This document shows, piece after piece, positions 15,493-23,979 of a DNA stretch of 64,000 bases; position 1 is the stretch's first letter; each line of letters begins with the position of its first letter. Source of the DNA: an uncultured bacterium. GTDB taxonomy: Bacteria; Desulfobacterota; Desulfobaccia; Desulfobaccales; 0-14-0-80-60-11. The notes beneath the pieces are model-generated. The model was given only the letters and a program-made list of their open reading frames with translations, did no database searches and was not told the origin of the DNA. A program made the translations under genes and the position numbers. The DNA is taken from positions 1 through 64,000 of the forward strand of contig CALEAV010000019.1 in NCBI GenBank assembly GCA_937943575.1. The letters run 5' to 3'.

Positions 15493-17611
15493 CCTGTCCT
15501 CCCGATGACGGCTGCGGCAGGAGGATGCGCACGCAGGTGCCGGCCCCCGGCTCGCTTTCCACGATGAGGGTGCCGTGGTAGCGCTCCAGGATCTTCCGGC
15601 AGATGGGCAGTCCCAACCCCAGGCCCTCACCCCCCTCCTTGGTGGAATAAAAAGGCTGGAAAATCTGCTCCACTTCCTCCGGGCGCAGGCCCGGACCGGT
15701 GTCCTGGAAGGAGATCTCCACCCCCTGGGGGGTGAGGGAGCCCTGGATCAGGAGGCGGCCACCCTGAGGCATGGCCTGCAAGGCGTTTTTGATGAGGTTG
15801 ATGAAGACATGATAGAGGTCGCCCTCCACCGGCACCTGGCGGAGCTCCGGGGAGGGGTGGAAATCCACCTGCACCCGGTGGTCGCTGGCCTGAAACATCA
15901 TGATCTTCACCGCCTCCTGGAGGAGATTCAGGAGGTTTTCGGTGGTCCGGGGAGCTTTCAGGGGATTGGCCGAGGACAAAAGGGAGCGGATGGTGAGGGA
16001 CATCTTCTGGAGGCCTTTCAGGGCCTCGGTGAGGTAGCGCTCCACCTCCTCCGGCTGCTCCTTCTTGCGCTGGGCCAGGGAGATGTAGCGGCGGATGCCG
16101 TCTAAGGGGTTGTTCAGCTCGTGGGCCACACAGAGACTGAGCTTGCCCATGATGGCCAGATGCTCGTAGAGGTGCAGGCGCTGGCGGAGCTGTTCCACCT
16201 CGCTGACATCCTCCACCACCGCCAAGGCCGGCTGGTCTCCGGAGGTGGCCAGCGACGGCAGGAGCTTCACCCCCAGGTAGCACGGGGCCCGGCCGGGGCG
16301 GTGGCTCTTGAGGATGGGGAATTCCCGGGGTTCCCCATCCCGAAAGAGGGCCCGGAGGGCCTGGGCCACCGCCTCCTGGTCCCCGGAAGATAGCCCCAGG
16401 GAGGCTGGAAAGGAGGCCCCTGCCAGGTCCTCCCCGGGCGTTCCCGCCAGCCGGGGCAGGGTGCGGTTGGCCACCACGATCCTGAGCTCCCGGTCCACCA
16501 GGGCCAGGCCCACAGGCACCTGTTCCTGGAGCAGGGACCGTACCAGGGGGGCGGCCTCCGGCCTCGGGGCCGCCGGTTGGCGGTTCTCCAGATAGTCCGC
16601 CAGCAGCCGGGCCAGGAGCCATCCCAGGAAGACCTCCCGGGCCTGGAAGGGGGTGCCATCCCGGCGGTCGGTGAGGTTGATGACCCCCCACAGACGGGTG
16701 CCCTTCACCGGCACCAGGAGAAAACTGGAGCCGGAGTAGGAGAAGCGGCGGGAGGCCAAGCCCGGTGCCGAGGCCACGTCCTGGACCAGCAGGGGACGCT
16801 GGCTGACGGCCACCTGCCCCATGACGCCTTCGCCCAGAGGCACCACTGCCCGCCGGCGGGCCTCGGCCTTCGGTCCCCGGGCGGCCACCCCGGTGAAGAG
16901 CTGTTCCTCCGGATGATAGAGAAAGATGGAGCTGCGGCTGGCACCCAGGAGGAGTTCCGCCGCTTCCAGCACCCGCGCCGCGGCCTGGGAGAGGTCGCTT
17001 TCCTGGCGGCAGGCTTCCTTAAGGGAGGTCAGGATCTCGGCCTCCGGAGTCTCGGCCAGCAACTCCAGGCTTTGCCAGCCCAGGGCCTCGGCCCCGGCCA
17101 GGAGGATCTCCATCTCCTCCTCCAGCCGCTTCAGCCGCCGGAACTCCAACGCCCGGCTGAGGACGTGGAGGAGCATCTCCTTCTGCACCGGCTTGCTGAG
17201 GTAGTCGAAGGCCCCCAGCTTCACGGCGCTCACCGCGTCCTTGAAATTGGCAAAACCGGTGAAGACGATGACGGGGGTGTCGGGATGGTGCCGTTTGACG
17301 AATTGCACCAGCTCCAGGCCATTGACCTCGGGCATCACCATGTCGGTGAGCACCACATCATACGCCCGGGACCGGAGCTTGGCCTGGGCCTCCCGGGGGT
17401 GGGTGGCGATATCCACCAGGTAGGACCGGGAGAGCATATCCTGGACCAGCTTCGCCAAGTCGGGGTCGTCATCCACCACCAAAATCCACGGACGCTCGAT
17501 GGGCGGGGCCTGGTGGGGGCCGGAGAGGCTGGGGGCGTGGGTGCCCGACCCGGATTGCTCCTGTTCGGGGAGACCGGCTCCTGCGGCATCCTCTTCCTGG
17601 GGCATCCTCAT
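15479..17611 (-). CDS. soluble hybrid histidine kinase (REC-GAF-PAS-HisKA-HATPase)
   Basis: 710 residues from ATG 17611, which overlaps the rfbB stop (ATGA). After a 40-residue linker comes an N-terminal receiver domain (about 42-160) with WILVVDDDP and phospho-acceptor D90 in LTDMVMPE. A GAF-like domain (about 220-370) and a PAS-like domain (about 385-480) follow. The dimerisation box has VAHELNNPLDG with H497, and the ATPase domain has DTGPGLRP and GLGLGLPIC. No transmembrane helices were seen, so the signal is cytoplasmic or arrives through the receiver. It should phosphorylate the regulator encoded directly downstream, with which it overlaps by 14 bases. Placing the receiver first allows input from another kinase. 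Confidence 0.9.
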   Translation of the reverse strand: MRMPQEEDAAGAGLPEQEQSGSGTHAPSLSGPHQAPPIERPWILVVDDDPDLAKLVQDMLSRSYLVDIATHPREAQAKLRSRAYDVVLTDMVMPEVNGLELVQFVKRHHPDTPVIVFTGFANFKDAVSAVKLGAFDYLSKPVQKEMLLHVLSRALEFRRLKRLEEEMEILLAGAEALGWQSLELLAETPEAEILTSLKEACRQESDLSQAAARVLEAAELLLGASRSSIFLYHPEEQLFTGVAARGPKAEARRRAVVPLGEGVMGQVAVSQRPLLVQDVASAPGLASRRFSYSGSSFLLVPVKGTRLWGVINLTDRRDGTPFQAREVFLGWLLARLLADYLENRQPAAPRPEAAPLVRSLLQEQVPVGLALVDRELRIVVANRTLPRLAGTPGEDLAGASFPASLGLSSGDQEAVAQALRALFRDGEPREFPILKSHRPGRAPCYLGVKLLPSLATSGDQPALAVVEDVSEVEQLRQRLHLYEHLAIMGKLSLCVAHELNNPLDGIRRYISLAQRKKEQPEEVERYLTEALKGLQKMSLTIRSLLSSANPLKAPRTTENLLNLLQEAVKIMMFQASDHRVQVDFHPSPELRQVPVEGDLYHVFINLIKNALQAMPQGGRLLIQGSLTPQGVEISFQDTGPGLRPEEVEQIFQPFYSTKEGGEGLGLGLPICRKILERYHGTLIVESEPGAGTCVRILLPQPSSGGQGGKE

Positions 17612-18672
17612 CCCGCCACTCCTCCATACTGGCGTCGCAGAAATTGGCGATATTCCCCGGTGCGGACCCGCCGCAGCCACCCCGGATGGCTCAAATACCA
17701 GGCGACCGTGCGGCGCAGCCCTTCCTGCAGGGTCACCTGGGGCTGCCAGCCCAGGGTGGTGCGCGCCTTGGTTAAGTCCAGGGCATAGCGCCAGTCATGT
17801 CCCGGCCGGTCCGGCACAAAGGTGATGAGGTGGTCCCGGGGGCCCAGGTCGGGCCGCTGCCTTTCCAGCTCCGCCAGCAGCAGGCGCACCAGCTCCAGGT
17901 TGGAGATCTCCTGCTCCCCTCCCAGGTTGTAGCTCTGTCCGGGCTCTCCCCCTTCCAGGACGGCCAACAGCCCCCGGCAGTGATCCTCCACGTAGATCCA
18001 GTCCCGGACATTGCCCCCGGTGCCGTAGATGGGCACCGGCTTGCCCTCCAGCGCCTGGCAGAGGGCGAAGGGGATGAGCTTTTCGGGAAACTGGTAGGGG
18101 CCGTAGTTATTGGAGCAGTGGGTGATGAGCACCGGCAGCCCATAGGTGCGGAAATAGGCCCGGGCCAGCCAGTCGGCCCCGGCCTTGGAGGCGGAATAGG
18201 GGCTGGAGGGGGCGTAGGCCGCAATCTCCCGCACCGGCGGGTCATGGCTCCCCAGGGAGCCGAAGACCTCGTCGGTGCTGACGTGCAGAAAACGCCGCCC
18301 CCGGGCTGAGGCCTCGGGACCCCAGGCCCGGCGGGCCGCCTCCAGGAGGTTCCCGGTGCCCACCACGTTGGTGCGGACAAACACCCCAGGGTCCAGGATG
18401 GAGCGGTCCACGTGGGTCTCGGCGGCAAAATGCACCACCAGGTCGAGGTCATGGCGCCGGAAGACCTGGCTCACCGCCTCCCAGTCGGCCACATCCCCCT
18501 GGATGAAGGTATAGCCCGGATCAGCGGCCAGATCGGCCAGGTTCTCCGGGTTGCCGGCATACGTCAGGAGGTCGAAGTTGATGAGGTGCCACCGAGGCCG
18601 CTTTCGGCGCAGGAAATGCAGAAAATTGGCGCCGATGAAGCCTGCCCCTCCGGTCACGAGCACCGTGGTCAC
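17608..18672 (-). CDS. rfbB: dTDP-glucose 4,6-dehydratase
   Basis: 354 residues, standard length for RmlB/RfbB. N-terminal NAD motif TGGAGFIG, then DLLTYAGNPENL, the catalytic STDEVFGSLG and YSASKAG (Tyr/Lys pair), and SNNYGPYQFPEKLIP, all typical of this extended short-chain dehydrogenase. It converts dTDP-glucose to dTDP-4-keto-6-deoxyglucose for rhamnose or other deoxysugars of surface polysaccharides. It is first in a minus-strand operon with the kinase and NtrC-type regulator, an unusual pairing. rfbC and rfbD are 39 kb away at 56-58 kb; rfbA is not in the window. Confidence 0.93.
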   Translation of the reverse strand: MTTVLVTGGAGFIGANFLHFLRRKRPRWHLINFDLLTYAGNPENLADLAADPGYTFIQGDVADWEAVSQVFRRHDLDLVVHFAAETHVDRSILDPGVFVRTNVVGTGNLLEAARRAWGPEASARGRRFLHVSTDEVFGSLGSHDPPVREIAAYAPSSPYSASKAGADWLARAYFRTYGLPVLITHCSNNYGPYQFPEKLIPFALCQALEGKPVPIYGTGGNVRDWIYVEDHCRGLLAVLEGGEPGQSYNLGGEQEISNLELVRLLLAELERQRPDLGPRDHLITFVPDRPGHDWRYALDLTKARTTLGWQPQVTLQEGLRRTVAWYLSHPGWLRRVRTGEYRQFLRRQYGGVAG

Positions 18673-19045
18673 GCGCTCCTCCCCTCCTGCCTGTGGTCAG
18701 GCTGCCCCACCTCGGCGTTCTCCCGGCCGGGACCGCCTCCCCGCCGGGAATTCATACTCCCTTTTTCTGCTCCCGGGTTACAAATCTCCGCCAGCCTTTC
18801 CTCTCTTTAACGACATTCAGGCTGTAAACTTTAACCTGGTTGTAATCTCTTAGAGTAAGAAAGTTGCCGGTTGGTTTGCAGAACTGGGGCAGGAAAGTGT
18901 CGGGCTTTCGTCCTGGCAAGTCACGTCCACGGGACCCCCGTTAACCCCGCTATGGCCTGCCTGGGCGAGCTTTCCGGGCGGGACCGGCATCCCATCTCCC
19001 TATATACCCGTTTCCTCTCTGCCCGGCAAGGAAAAAATCCCGGGG
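18673..19045. other. intergenic region upstream of rfbB
   Basis: No gene recognised. The stretch around 18780-18890 is AT-richer than its surroundings and probably contains the rfbB promoter (minus), but no convincing -35/-10 or sigma-54 pair was found. Confidence 0.45.
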
Positions 19046-19693
19046 TCAGCCTCCCAGGATATAGCCGTAGAGGGACTGCACCAGGGGGTGGAGGTGGGGG
19101 CTGAGGATGCCCCCGGGAGTGAGGCGGTCCAGGAGGGCCAGCCCCAGGAGGGCGAAGGGGCCCAGGCGGGAGAGGATCCAGGCGGGCTGGGAGGGCAAAA
19201 GCCGCGCCAGGATTTCCCCGGCGGCCAGGGGCGGCAGCGGCAGCAGGTTGTAGACCGCCATGGTGACATTCACCCCCACCACCATCTCAAACACCAGGGG
19301 CGTCGCCCCAAACCAGCGCATCAGCGCCACCAGGCTGGCGGCGATATTGGCCAGAAGCAGGTTGGCCACCGGACCTGCGGCCCGGGCCAGCACGGTGTAG
19401 AGGAAAGGCCGGGAGAACCTGGCGGCATCAATGTCCATGGGTTTGGCCCAGCCAAAGCCCGCCACCAGAAAACAGAGGGTGCCCACGGGGTCCAGGTGCA
19501 GAAAGGCGATGTAGTGGTGGCGGTCCTTGGCGCCGAGGCGGCGGTCCCCCAGGAGGGCGGCCACCATGGCCTGGGCCTCGGCATTCACCAGCACGGCAAA
19601 CAAGATGGCCAGAATAAAGGAGATGACCGCATCCAGGGCCAGAGTGGCAGGATCCAGAAAATAGGGGACCGGCCAGGACTTATACGAGGGCAT
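19046..19693 (-). CDS. site-2-protease (M50B) homologue lacking the catalytic residues
   Basis: 215 residues with about five membrane helices. The layout follows the compact M50B/YwhC family: a first helix with the zinc motif, DPVGTL, GFGWAKPM, then RAAGPVANLLLA and NLLPLPPL. The zinc-binding HExxH is replaced by NAEAQ (in VNAEAQAMVAALLGD), and the usual NLLPIPPLDG reads NLLPLPPLAAG, so both metal-ligand histidines, the catalytic glutamate and the aspartate ligand are gone. It should be a membrane protein without protease activity, perhaps a substrate-binding or regulatory pseudoprotease. There is no strong ribosome site at the chosen ATG. The gene follows the OFA transporter on the same strand but a terminator lies between them. 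Confidence 0.8.
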   Translation of the reverse strand: MPSYKSWPVPYFLDPATLALDAVISFILAILFAVLVNAEAQAMVAALLGDRRLGAKDRHHYIAFLHLDPVGTLCFLVAGFGWAKPMDIDAARFSRPFLYTVLARAAGPVANLLLANIAASLVALMRWFGATPLVFEMVVGVNVTMAVYNLLPLPPLAAGEILARLLPSQPAWILSRLGPFALLGLALLDRLTPGGILSPHLHPLVQSLYGYILGG

Positions 19694-19722
19694 GGGCGCG
19701 TCGTCTTATGGTGCACAAACAA

Positions 19723-19750
19723 GGAGGCAGAGCCCGTGGGCCCTGCCTCC
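19723..19750 (-). terminator. intrinsic terminator after the OFA transporter gene
   Basis: GGAGGCAG-AGCCC pairs with GGGC-CCTGCCTCC across 19723-19750. Read on the minus strand the stem is followed by TTGTTTGTG. It lies about 40 bases past the transporter stop codon and separates it from the pseudoprotease gene. Confidence 0.75.
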
Positions 19751-19790
19751 CGGTGGGCGGCCCCGCCGCAGGGCGGAGCCGAAGGTCGGC

Positions 19791-21074
19791 CTACTCTTTG
19801 GCGTGCATGGGCCGCTTGGTCACCCAGCTGATGATCACGGCGATGATGAGCACCAACCCGGAGAGGTAGAAGGCATAATCAAAGGTGCCGTAAATGTCCC
19901 GGATGGTGCCGGCGATCCGGGCCATGAAGAACCCGAGACCCCAACCGATGAACACCAGGCCGTAGTTCATACCCAGGTTCTTGGGCCCGAAGAAGTCCGC
20001 GGTGAACGAGGGCATCAGAGCCAAGCCGCCGCCATACTGCCAGTACGCCACGCCCAAAGACACAAACAGCAGAATGACGTTGCCCGAGGCGATGATGAAC
20101 GGCGTGAGGAACAGGAACAGGGCGGAGACGATGCAGTTCAGGGCATAGGCGTTGGAGCGGCCGATCTTGTCGGAGTAGAGCCCGGTGCCCACCCGGCCCA
20201 GGGCGTTCACCGCGCCGCCGAAGGAGGGCAGCAGCCAGGCCATGGCCGCCACCGAGGGGTTGGCCTTGGCGGTCTCCGCCATCAGCTTGGCGGCGTTGGC
20301 GATGACCATCAGGCCCGACTGGGTGGTGCCGATGAACATGAGCACCAGGGCGTAGAACTGCCAGGTGCCGATGATCTCCGAGGGCGCCCAGTCGATGGCG
20401 GTGCCCACCGGGGCTGCCGGAGGCGCACCCGCCTTCACCGGCGGCGCCGGCGGCACATAGCCGGGCTCGGGCCACGCCAAAAGCGACCCGGCGATGATCA
20501 CCACGATGGCGAAGAAGATGCCCAGCCACACAAAGCTGTAAGTGATGCCGTTTTTGATGAGATAGTTGGCCAGAGGCGAAATGTAGAGCGCGGCGCCGCC
20601 GTAGCCGCCCACCACCAGGCCGGCAATGAGACCCCGCTTATGAGGGCCGAACCACTTCAACGCCGCCGGCGTCGGCGCGGCATAGCCGATGCCCATGCCG
20701 ATGCCGCCCAGGATGCCGAAGCCGATGATCAGACCGGCATAGCTTTTGGCCAAACCGGAGATGATGCAGCCGGCCGCCAGGAAGAGGCCGCCGGTGATGG
20801 CCCCCACCTTGGGACCGAATTTGTCCTGGATGCGGCCACCGGGAATCATGAATAAGGCGAAAACGAGAACGCAGATGGAAAAAGGCATGGAGGCCTGGGC
20901 GTTGCTGAGATAGACCCAACCCTCGTTGATGCCGGTCATGGGCTGACCGACCATTTTCTCGTTGATCAGGGCCTTGGCCCAGACGCTCCAGGCGTAAAGA
21001 ATACCCAGACACAGGTTGACCGCGGTTCCGGAAAAGGTAACCACCCACGCCTTGGCAGGGACTTTGTCCGCCAT
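19791..21074 (-). CDS. MFS transporter of the oxalate/formate antiporter (OFA) type
   Basis: 427 residues from ATG 21074, preceded by the ribosome site GAGGAGGG. About twelve membrane helices are visible. OFA-like features: GILYAWSVW in the first helix, MIPGGRIQDKFGPK in the loop between helices 2 and 3, GIGMGIGYAAPTPAALKWF, and GRVGTGLYSDKIGR in the second half. OxlT from Oxalobacter exchanges oxalate for formate; homologues in sulfate reducers and acetogens are often placed in monocarboxylate transport, and the substrate here cannot be told from sequence. It has its own promoter and terminator, so it is monocistronic. Confidence 0.85.
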   Translation of the reverse strand: MADKVPAKAWVVTFSGTAVNLCLGILYAWSVWAKALINEKMVGQPMTGINEGWVYLSNAQASMPFSICVLVFALFMIPGGRIQDKFGPKVGAITGGLFLAAGCIISGLAKSYAGLIIGFGILGGIGMGIGYAAPTPAALKWFGPHKRGLIAGLVVGGYGGAALYISPLANYLIKNGITYSFVWLGIFFAIVVIIAGSLLAWPEPGYVPPAPPVKAGAPPAAPVGTAIDWAPSEIIGTWQFYALVLMFIGTTQSGLMVIANAAKLMAETAKANPSVAAMAWLLPSFGGAVNALGRVGTGLYSDKIGRSNAYALNCIVSALFLFLTPFIIASGNVILLFVSLGVAYWQYGGGLALMPSFTADFFGPKNLGMNYGLVFIGWGLGFFMARIAGTIRDIYGTFDYAFYLSGLVLIIAVIISWVTKRPMHAKE

Positions 21075-21225
21075 GTAACCCTCCTCATTGTCTAAGGACT
21101 GAGTGCCAAAAAGCCCACACAACCATCGCCATATTTGAGCGCCAATGTTCCCCCGGCCTTGACCGGCCTCCTGTCACCTCCTTTCTGGGGGGCGGGCTTT
21201 CCTCGGAAGGGTGGTACTCCAATTC

Positions 21226-21255
21226 CATATTAGCGAAGGAAAAATTTTCCTGGCA
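21226..21255 (-). promoter_or_regulatory. sigma-70-type promoter of the OFA transporter
   Basis: On the minus strand TTGCCA (21250-21255) is followed after 18 bases by TATATT-like TAATAT (21226-21231). Transcription would start near 21219, leaving a leader of about 145 bases before ATG 21074. The region is clearly AT-richer than its flanks. Confidence 0.5.
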
Positions 21256-21321
21256 AGAGAAATTGACAGCCGGCTGCGATTTTCCTGTTCTGATTCCGAC
21301 CCTCTCTGTTTTGTTTCAGAC

Positions 21322-22602
21322 TCACCAGCATAACTCCCGAAAGGCCTGCACCGTGGCCTCCAGATCGGCTTCCTGGTGTGCCAGGGAGACAAACCAGGCC
21401 TCAAACTGGGAGGGCGGCAGATACACCCCCGCGGCCAGCATCCCCTGGAAGAAGCGCCGAAAGGCGGTCAGATCGGCCTTCTGGGCGTCCGCCAGGGAGC
21501 GCACGGGACCGGGGGTGAAAAACACCGTCAGCATGGAACCCACCCGCTGCAGGCAGAGGGGCAGCCCCTTCTCCCGGGCCGCCGCCTCCAGGCCCCCGGC
21601 CAGGTGGGCCGCCTTGGCCTCCAGGAGGTCATAGGTGCCCGGTTCCTGCAGGGCTCGCAGGGTGGCCAGCCCCGCAGCCACCGCCACCGGGTTGCCGGAA
21701 AGCGTCCCCGCCTGATAGACCGGCCCCAGCGGCGCCACCTGCTCCATCAGCTCCCGGCGGCCGCCGTAGGCCCCCACCGGCAGGCCCCCGCCGATGATCT
21801 TCCCCAGGCAGGTGAGGTCCGGAGTGACGCCATACAGAGCCTGGGCCCCGCCCCAGGCCACCCGAAAGCCGGTGATGACCTCGTCAAAGATGAGGAGGGC
21901 CCCCTCCCGGCGGGTGATCTCCCTTAAGCCCGGGAGAAATCCGGGTTCCGGGGGTACCACCCCCATATTCCCCGCCACCGGCTCCACGATGACCGCGGCA
22001 ATCTCGCCGGGGTAGCGCTCACAGGCCTGGCGCACCGCCTCCAGGTCGTTGTACGGCAGCGACAGGGTGAGCTCGGCAATGGCGGGGGGCACCCCGGGGC
22101 TGCCGGGGATGCCCTGGGTGAGCACGCCGCTGCCCGCCGCCACCAGGAAGGAATCGGCATGCCCGTGGTAGCAGCCGTCAAACTTGATCACCCGGGGCCG
22201 GCCGGTGACCGCCCGGGCCAGCCTCAGGGCGCTCATGCAGGCCTCGGTGCCGGAGCTCACCAGCCGCACCATCTCCAGGGAGGGCACCGCCTCACAGAGC
22301 AGCTCCGCCAGCTCCAGCTCCCCGGGGGTGGGGGCGCCGAAGCTCATACCCCGGGCCGCCGCCTCCTTAACCGCCGCCACCACCGCCGGGGGGGCATGGC
22401 CCAGAATCAGCGGCCCCCAGGAGGCCACGTAATCCAGATAGCGGTTGCCGTCCACGTCAATTACCCGGGCGCCTTCCCCCCGGGCGATGATCCGGGGGCT
22501 GCCGCCCACGGCGCCCCAGGCGCGGACGGGGCTGTTCACCCCTCCGGGCATGAGCTTCACGGCCGCCTCAAACAACCGGGTCGACTGATCACCATCCGAC
22601 AT
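21322..22602 (-). CDS. hemL: glutamate-1-semialdehyde 2,1-aminomutase
   Basis: 426 residues from ATG 22602, with AGGAGA six bases upstream; an in-frame ATG 27 bases earlier is less likely. Class III aminotransferase features: [11 protein letters not shown] at the N-terminus, [34 protein letters not shown] and the PLP lysine K268 in [16 protein letters not shown]. It makes 5-aminolevulinate in the C5 route to tetrapyrroles. The gene lies 87 bases downstream of ahbB on the same strand, so both likely serve heme synthesis through siroheme. Confidence 0.95.
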   Translation of the reverse strand: MSDGDQSTRLFEAAVKLMPGGVNSPVRAWGAVGGSPRIIARGEGARVIDVDGNRYLDYVASWGPLILGHAPPAVVAAVKEAAARGMSFGAPTPGELELAELLCEAVPSLEMVRLVSSGTEACMSALRLARAVTGRPRVIKFDGCYHGHADSFLVAAGSGVLTQGIPGSPGVPPAIAELTLSLPYNDLEAVRQACERYPGEIAAVIVEPVAGNMGVVPPEPGFLPGLREITRREGALLIFDEVITGFRVAWGGAQALYGVTPDLTCLGKIIGGGLPVGAYGGRRELMEQVAPLGPVYQAGTLSGNPVAVAAGLATLRALQEPGTYDLLEAKAAHLAGGLEAAAREKGLPLCLQRVGSMLTVFFTPGPVRSLADAQKADLTAFRRFFQGMLAAGVYLPPSQFEAWFVSLAHQEADLEATVQAFRELCW

Positions 22603-22689
22603 GCAGATCTCCTGTGGAATGAGCGTCACGGGGGCGGGCGCAGCCGGGGTAGGCCGAGTCCTTAAGGCCTCCGGCCCCGCCCCCCCGGG

Positions 22690-23178
22690 TCATCCCTCCG
22701 GGGCCTCTTCCCGGAAGTAGCGCATGGTGGTCTTTTTCAGCTCCTGATCGCTGAACAGAAGCTCATATCTGTCCACGCCCACCTCCCCGGCCATCAGGGC
22801 CACCAGGGCGGTGATGTCCTCGGGGGTGCGGCCGTGCACCATGCTGTAAAGGGTGTAGGGCCAGCCCGGCGCCGGCCGGCGGGCGTAGCAGTGGCTCACC
22901 TGGCGGTAGGCCGCCAGCCGCCGGCCCACCCGCTCCAGGTCCGCCGCCGGCACCTGCCAGACCACCAGGGCATTGGCGCTGAAGCCGGAGAGCTGATGCC
23001 GCAGCGTGGCCCCGAAGCGGCGGATGATGCCCCGGTCCTTCAGAGACCGGATCACCGCCAGCACTTCCGCCACCGTGGCCCCAGCCCGCTTCGCCACCGC
23101 CTCAAAGGGCTCCGGCACCACCTCCAGGTCCTGCTGCAGGGCCAAAATGACCCGCTGCTCCAGATCGCTCAGCTCCAT
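22690..23178 (-). CDS. ahbB: siroheme decarboxylase subunit, AhbB-like (Lrp/AsnC fold)
   Basis: 162 residues: an N-terminal winged helix like Lrp/AsnC regulators, followed by RRFGATLRHQ and VSHCYARRPAPGWPY-type motifs that distinguish the AhbB/NirL/NirH side of the family. AhbA-AhbB remove two acetate carboxyls from siroheme to give didecarboxysiroheme in the alternative heme pathway of sulfate reducers and archaea. Only the AhbB-type subunit is present; AhbA must lie elsewhere. Ribosome site GGAG precedes the ATG. Cotranscription with hemL is likely. Confidence 0.87.
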   Translation of the reverse strand: MELSDLEQRVILALQQDLEVVPEPFEAVAKRAGATVAEVLAVIRSLKDRGIIRRFGATLRHQLSGFSANALVVWQVPAADLERVGRRLAAYRQVSHCYARRPAPGWPYTLYSMVHGRTPEDITALVALMAGEVGVDRYELLFSDQELKKTTMRYFREEAPEG

Positions 23179-23488
23179 GCCGTGCTCCTGTTTCCCGGGA
23201 CTATAAATGATGGCGGGGAAGTTGACAAGACGGGCCCCGGACGGGGAGGGCCGGGGAGGAAGGACTTCTGCCCCATCCCGGACCCCTCACCCCCTGCATG
23301 GGAGGGGGCCAAAGGGGGAGGATGCCGAAGTGAGGGAGCCTCAGGGGTTATCAGTGGACGCGCCATAGCGGGCCGGTGGCGGAAACCTCACTGCCAAGGA
23401 GCAGGCTCAGCTCCGTGATGGCGCCTCAGACCCGGGAACTAAGAGGTTTGTCCGCCTCCCGGCTCCGGACAGGGGAGACCTTGCGGCC
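23179..23488. other. intergenic region between ahbB and the DUF192 gene
   Basis: About 310 bases without a credible gene. It includes GC-rich text near 23265-23325 (CACCCCCTGCATGGGAGGGGG) that loosely resembles the G-rich repeats described at 52-57 kb, and presumably the ahbB promoter near its left end. Confidence 0.4.
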
Positions 23489-23953
23489 TCAGGGGCGGAA
23501 CTCCACCGGGTCGCCCACCTGAATGCCATGGGCGGCGGCAAAGCCGGCGGGCACCTCCAGCACCTGGCTCACCGGCACCGGGGAGCTGAGGGTGCCGGGG
23601 AAATCCGCCGGCACCTGCGGCGTCACCCCCACCACCCGGCCGTCCTTGAGCCACAGGAAATCCAGCCCGAACCGCATGTCCCGCATGCAGAAGTGCTGCA
23701 CGTCGGCGGCGGGGAGGAGGAAGAGCATGCCGTGGCCGGGGGGCAGGGCCGGGCGGTGGCTCAAACCCAGATACAGCTTCTCCGGAGTGGAGACCACCTC
23801 GGCGGTGACGGGCACCTCCCGGATGAGCACCGTGATGACGGGATTGCCATGAGAAGATAAGGACTGCGCGCCCGCAGGCGTTGAGGCTGGCAGAAAGGCC
23901 AGCGTCAGCAGCAGGACGCAGACCCCGCGGTTCCGCAATAAAAGTGGGAACAT
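23489..23953 (-). CDS. DUF192 family secreted protein
   Basis: 154 residues from ATG 23953. Residues 1-30 form a signal peptide (hydrophobic LLLTLAFLPAS, then AGAQ). The mature part shows the DUF192 pattern: TPEKLYLGLSHRP, GMLFLLP, the block FCMRDMRFGLDFLWL and, near the end, VLEVPAGFAAAHGI followed by GDPVEF. Family members are small beta-rich periplasmic proteins of unknown biochemical function. It starts 27 bases after the stop of the upstream DUF4301 gene and is probably cotranscribed with it. Confidence 0.85.
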   Translation of the reverse strand: MFPLLLRNRGVCVLLLTLAFLPASTPAGAQSLSSHGNPVITVLIREVPVTAEVVSTPEKLYLGLSHRPALPPGHGMLFLLPAADVQHFCMRDMRFGLDFLWLKDGRVVGVTPQVPADFPGTLSSPVPVSQVLEVPAGFAAAHGIQVGDPVEFRP

Positions 23954-23979
23954 CTTCCCGCCTTCGGGCAAAACCGGCC

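Noticed and set aside
21090-21115. Possible sigma-54 promoter before the OFA transporter (minus TTGGCACTCAG)
   Set aside because: The -24 part fits but the -12 TTGC is absent (CCTT at that place); a sigma-70-type pair further upstream is better.
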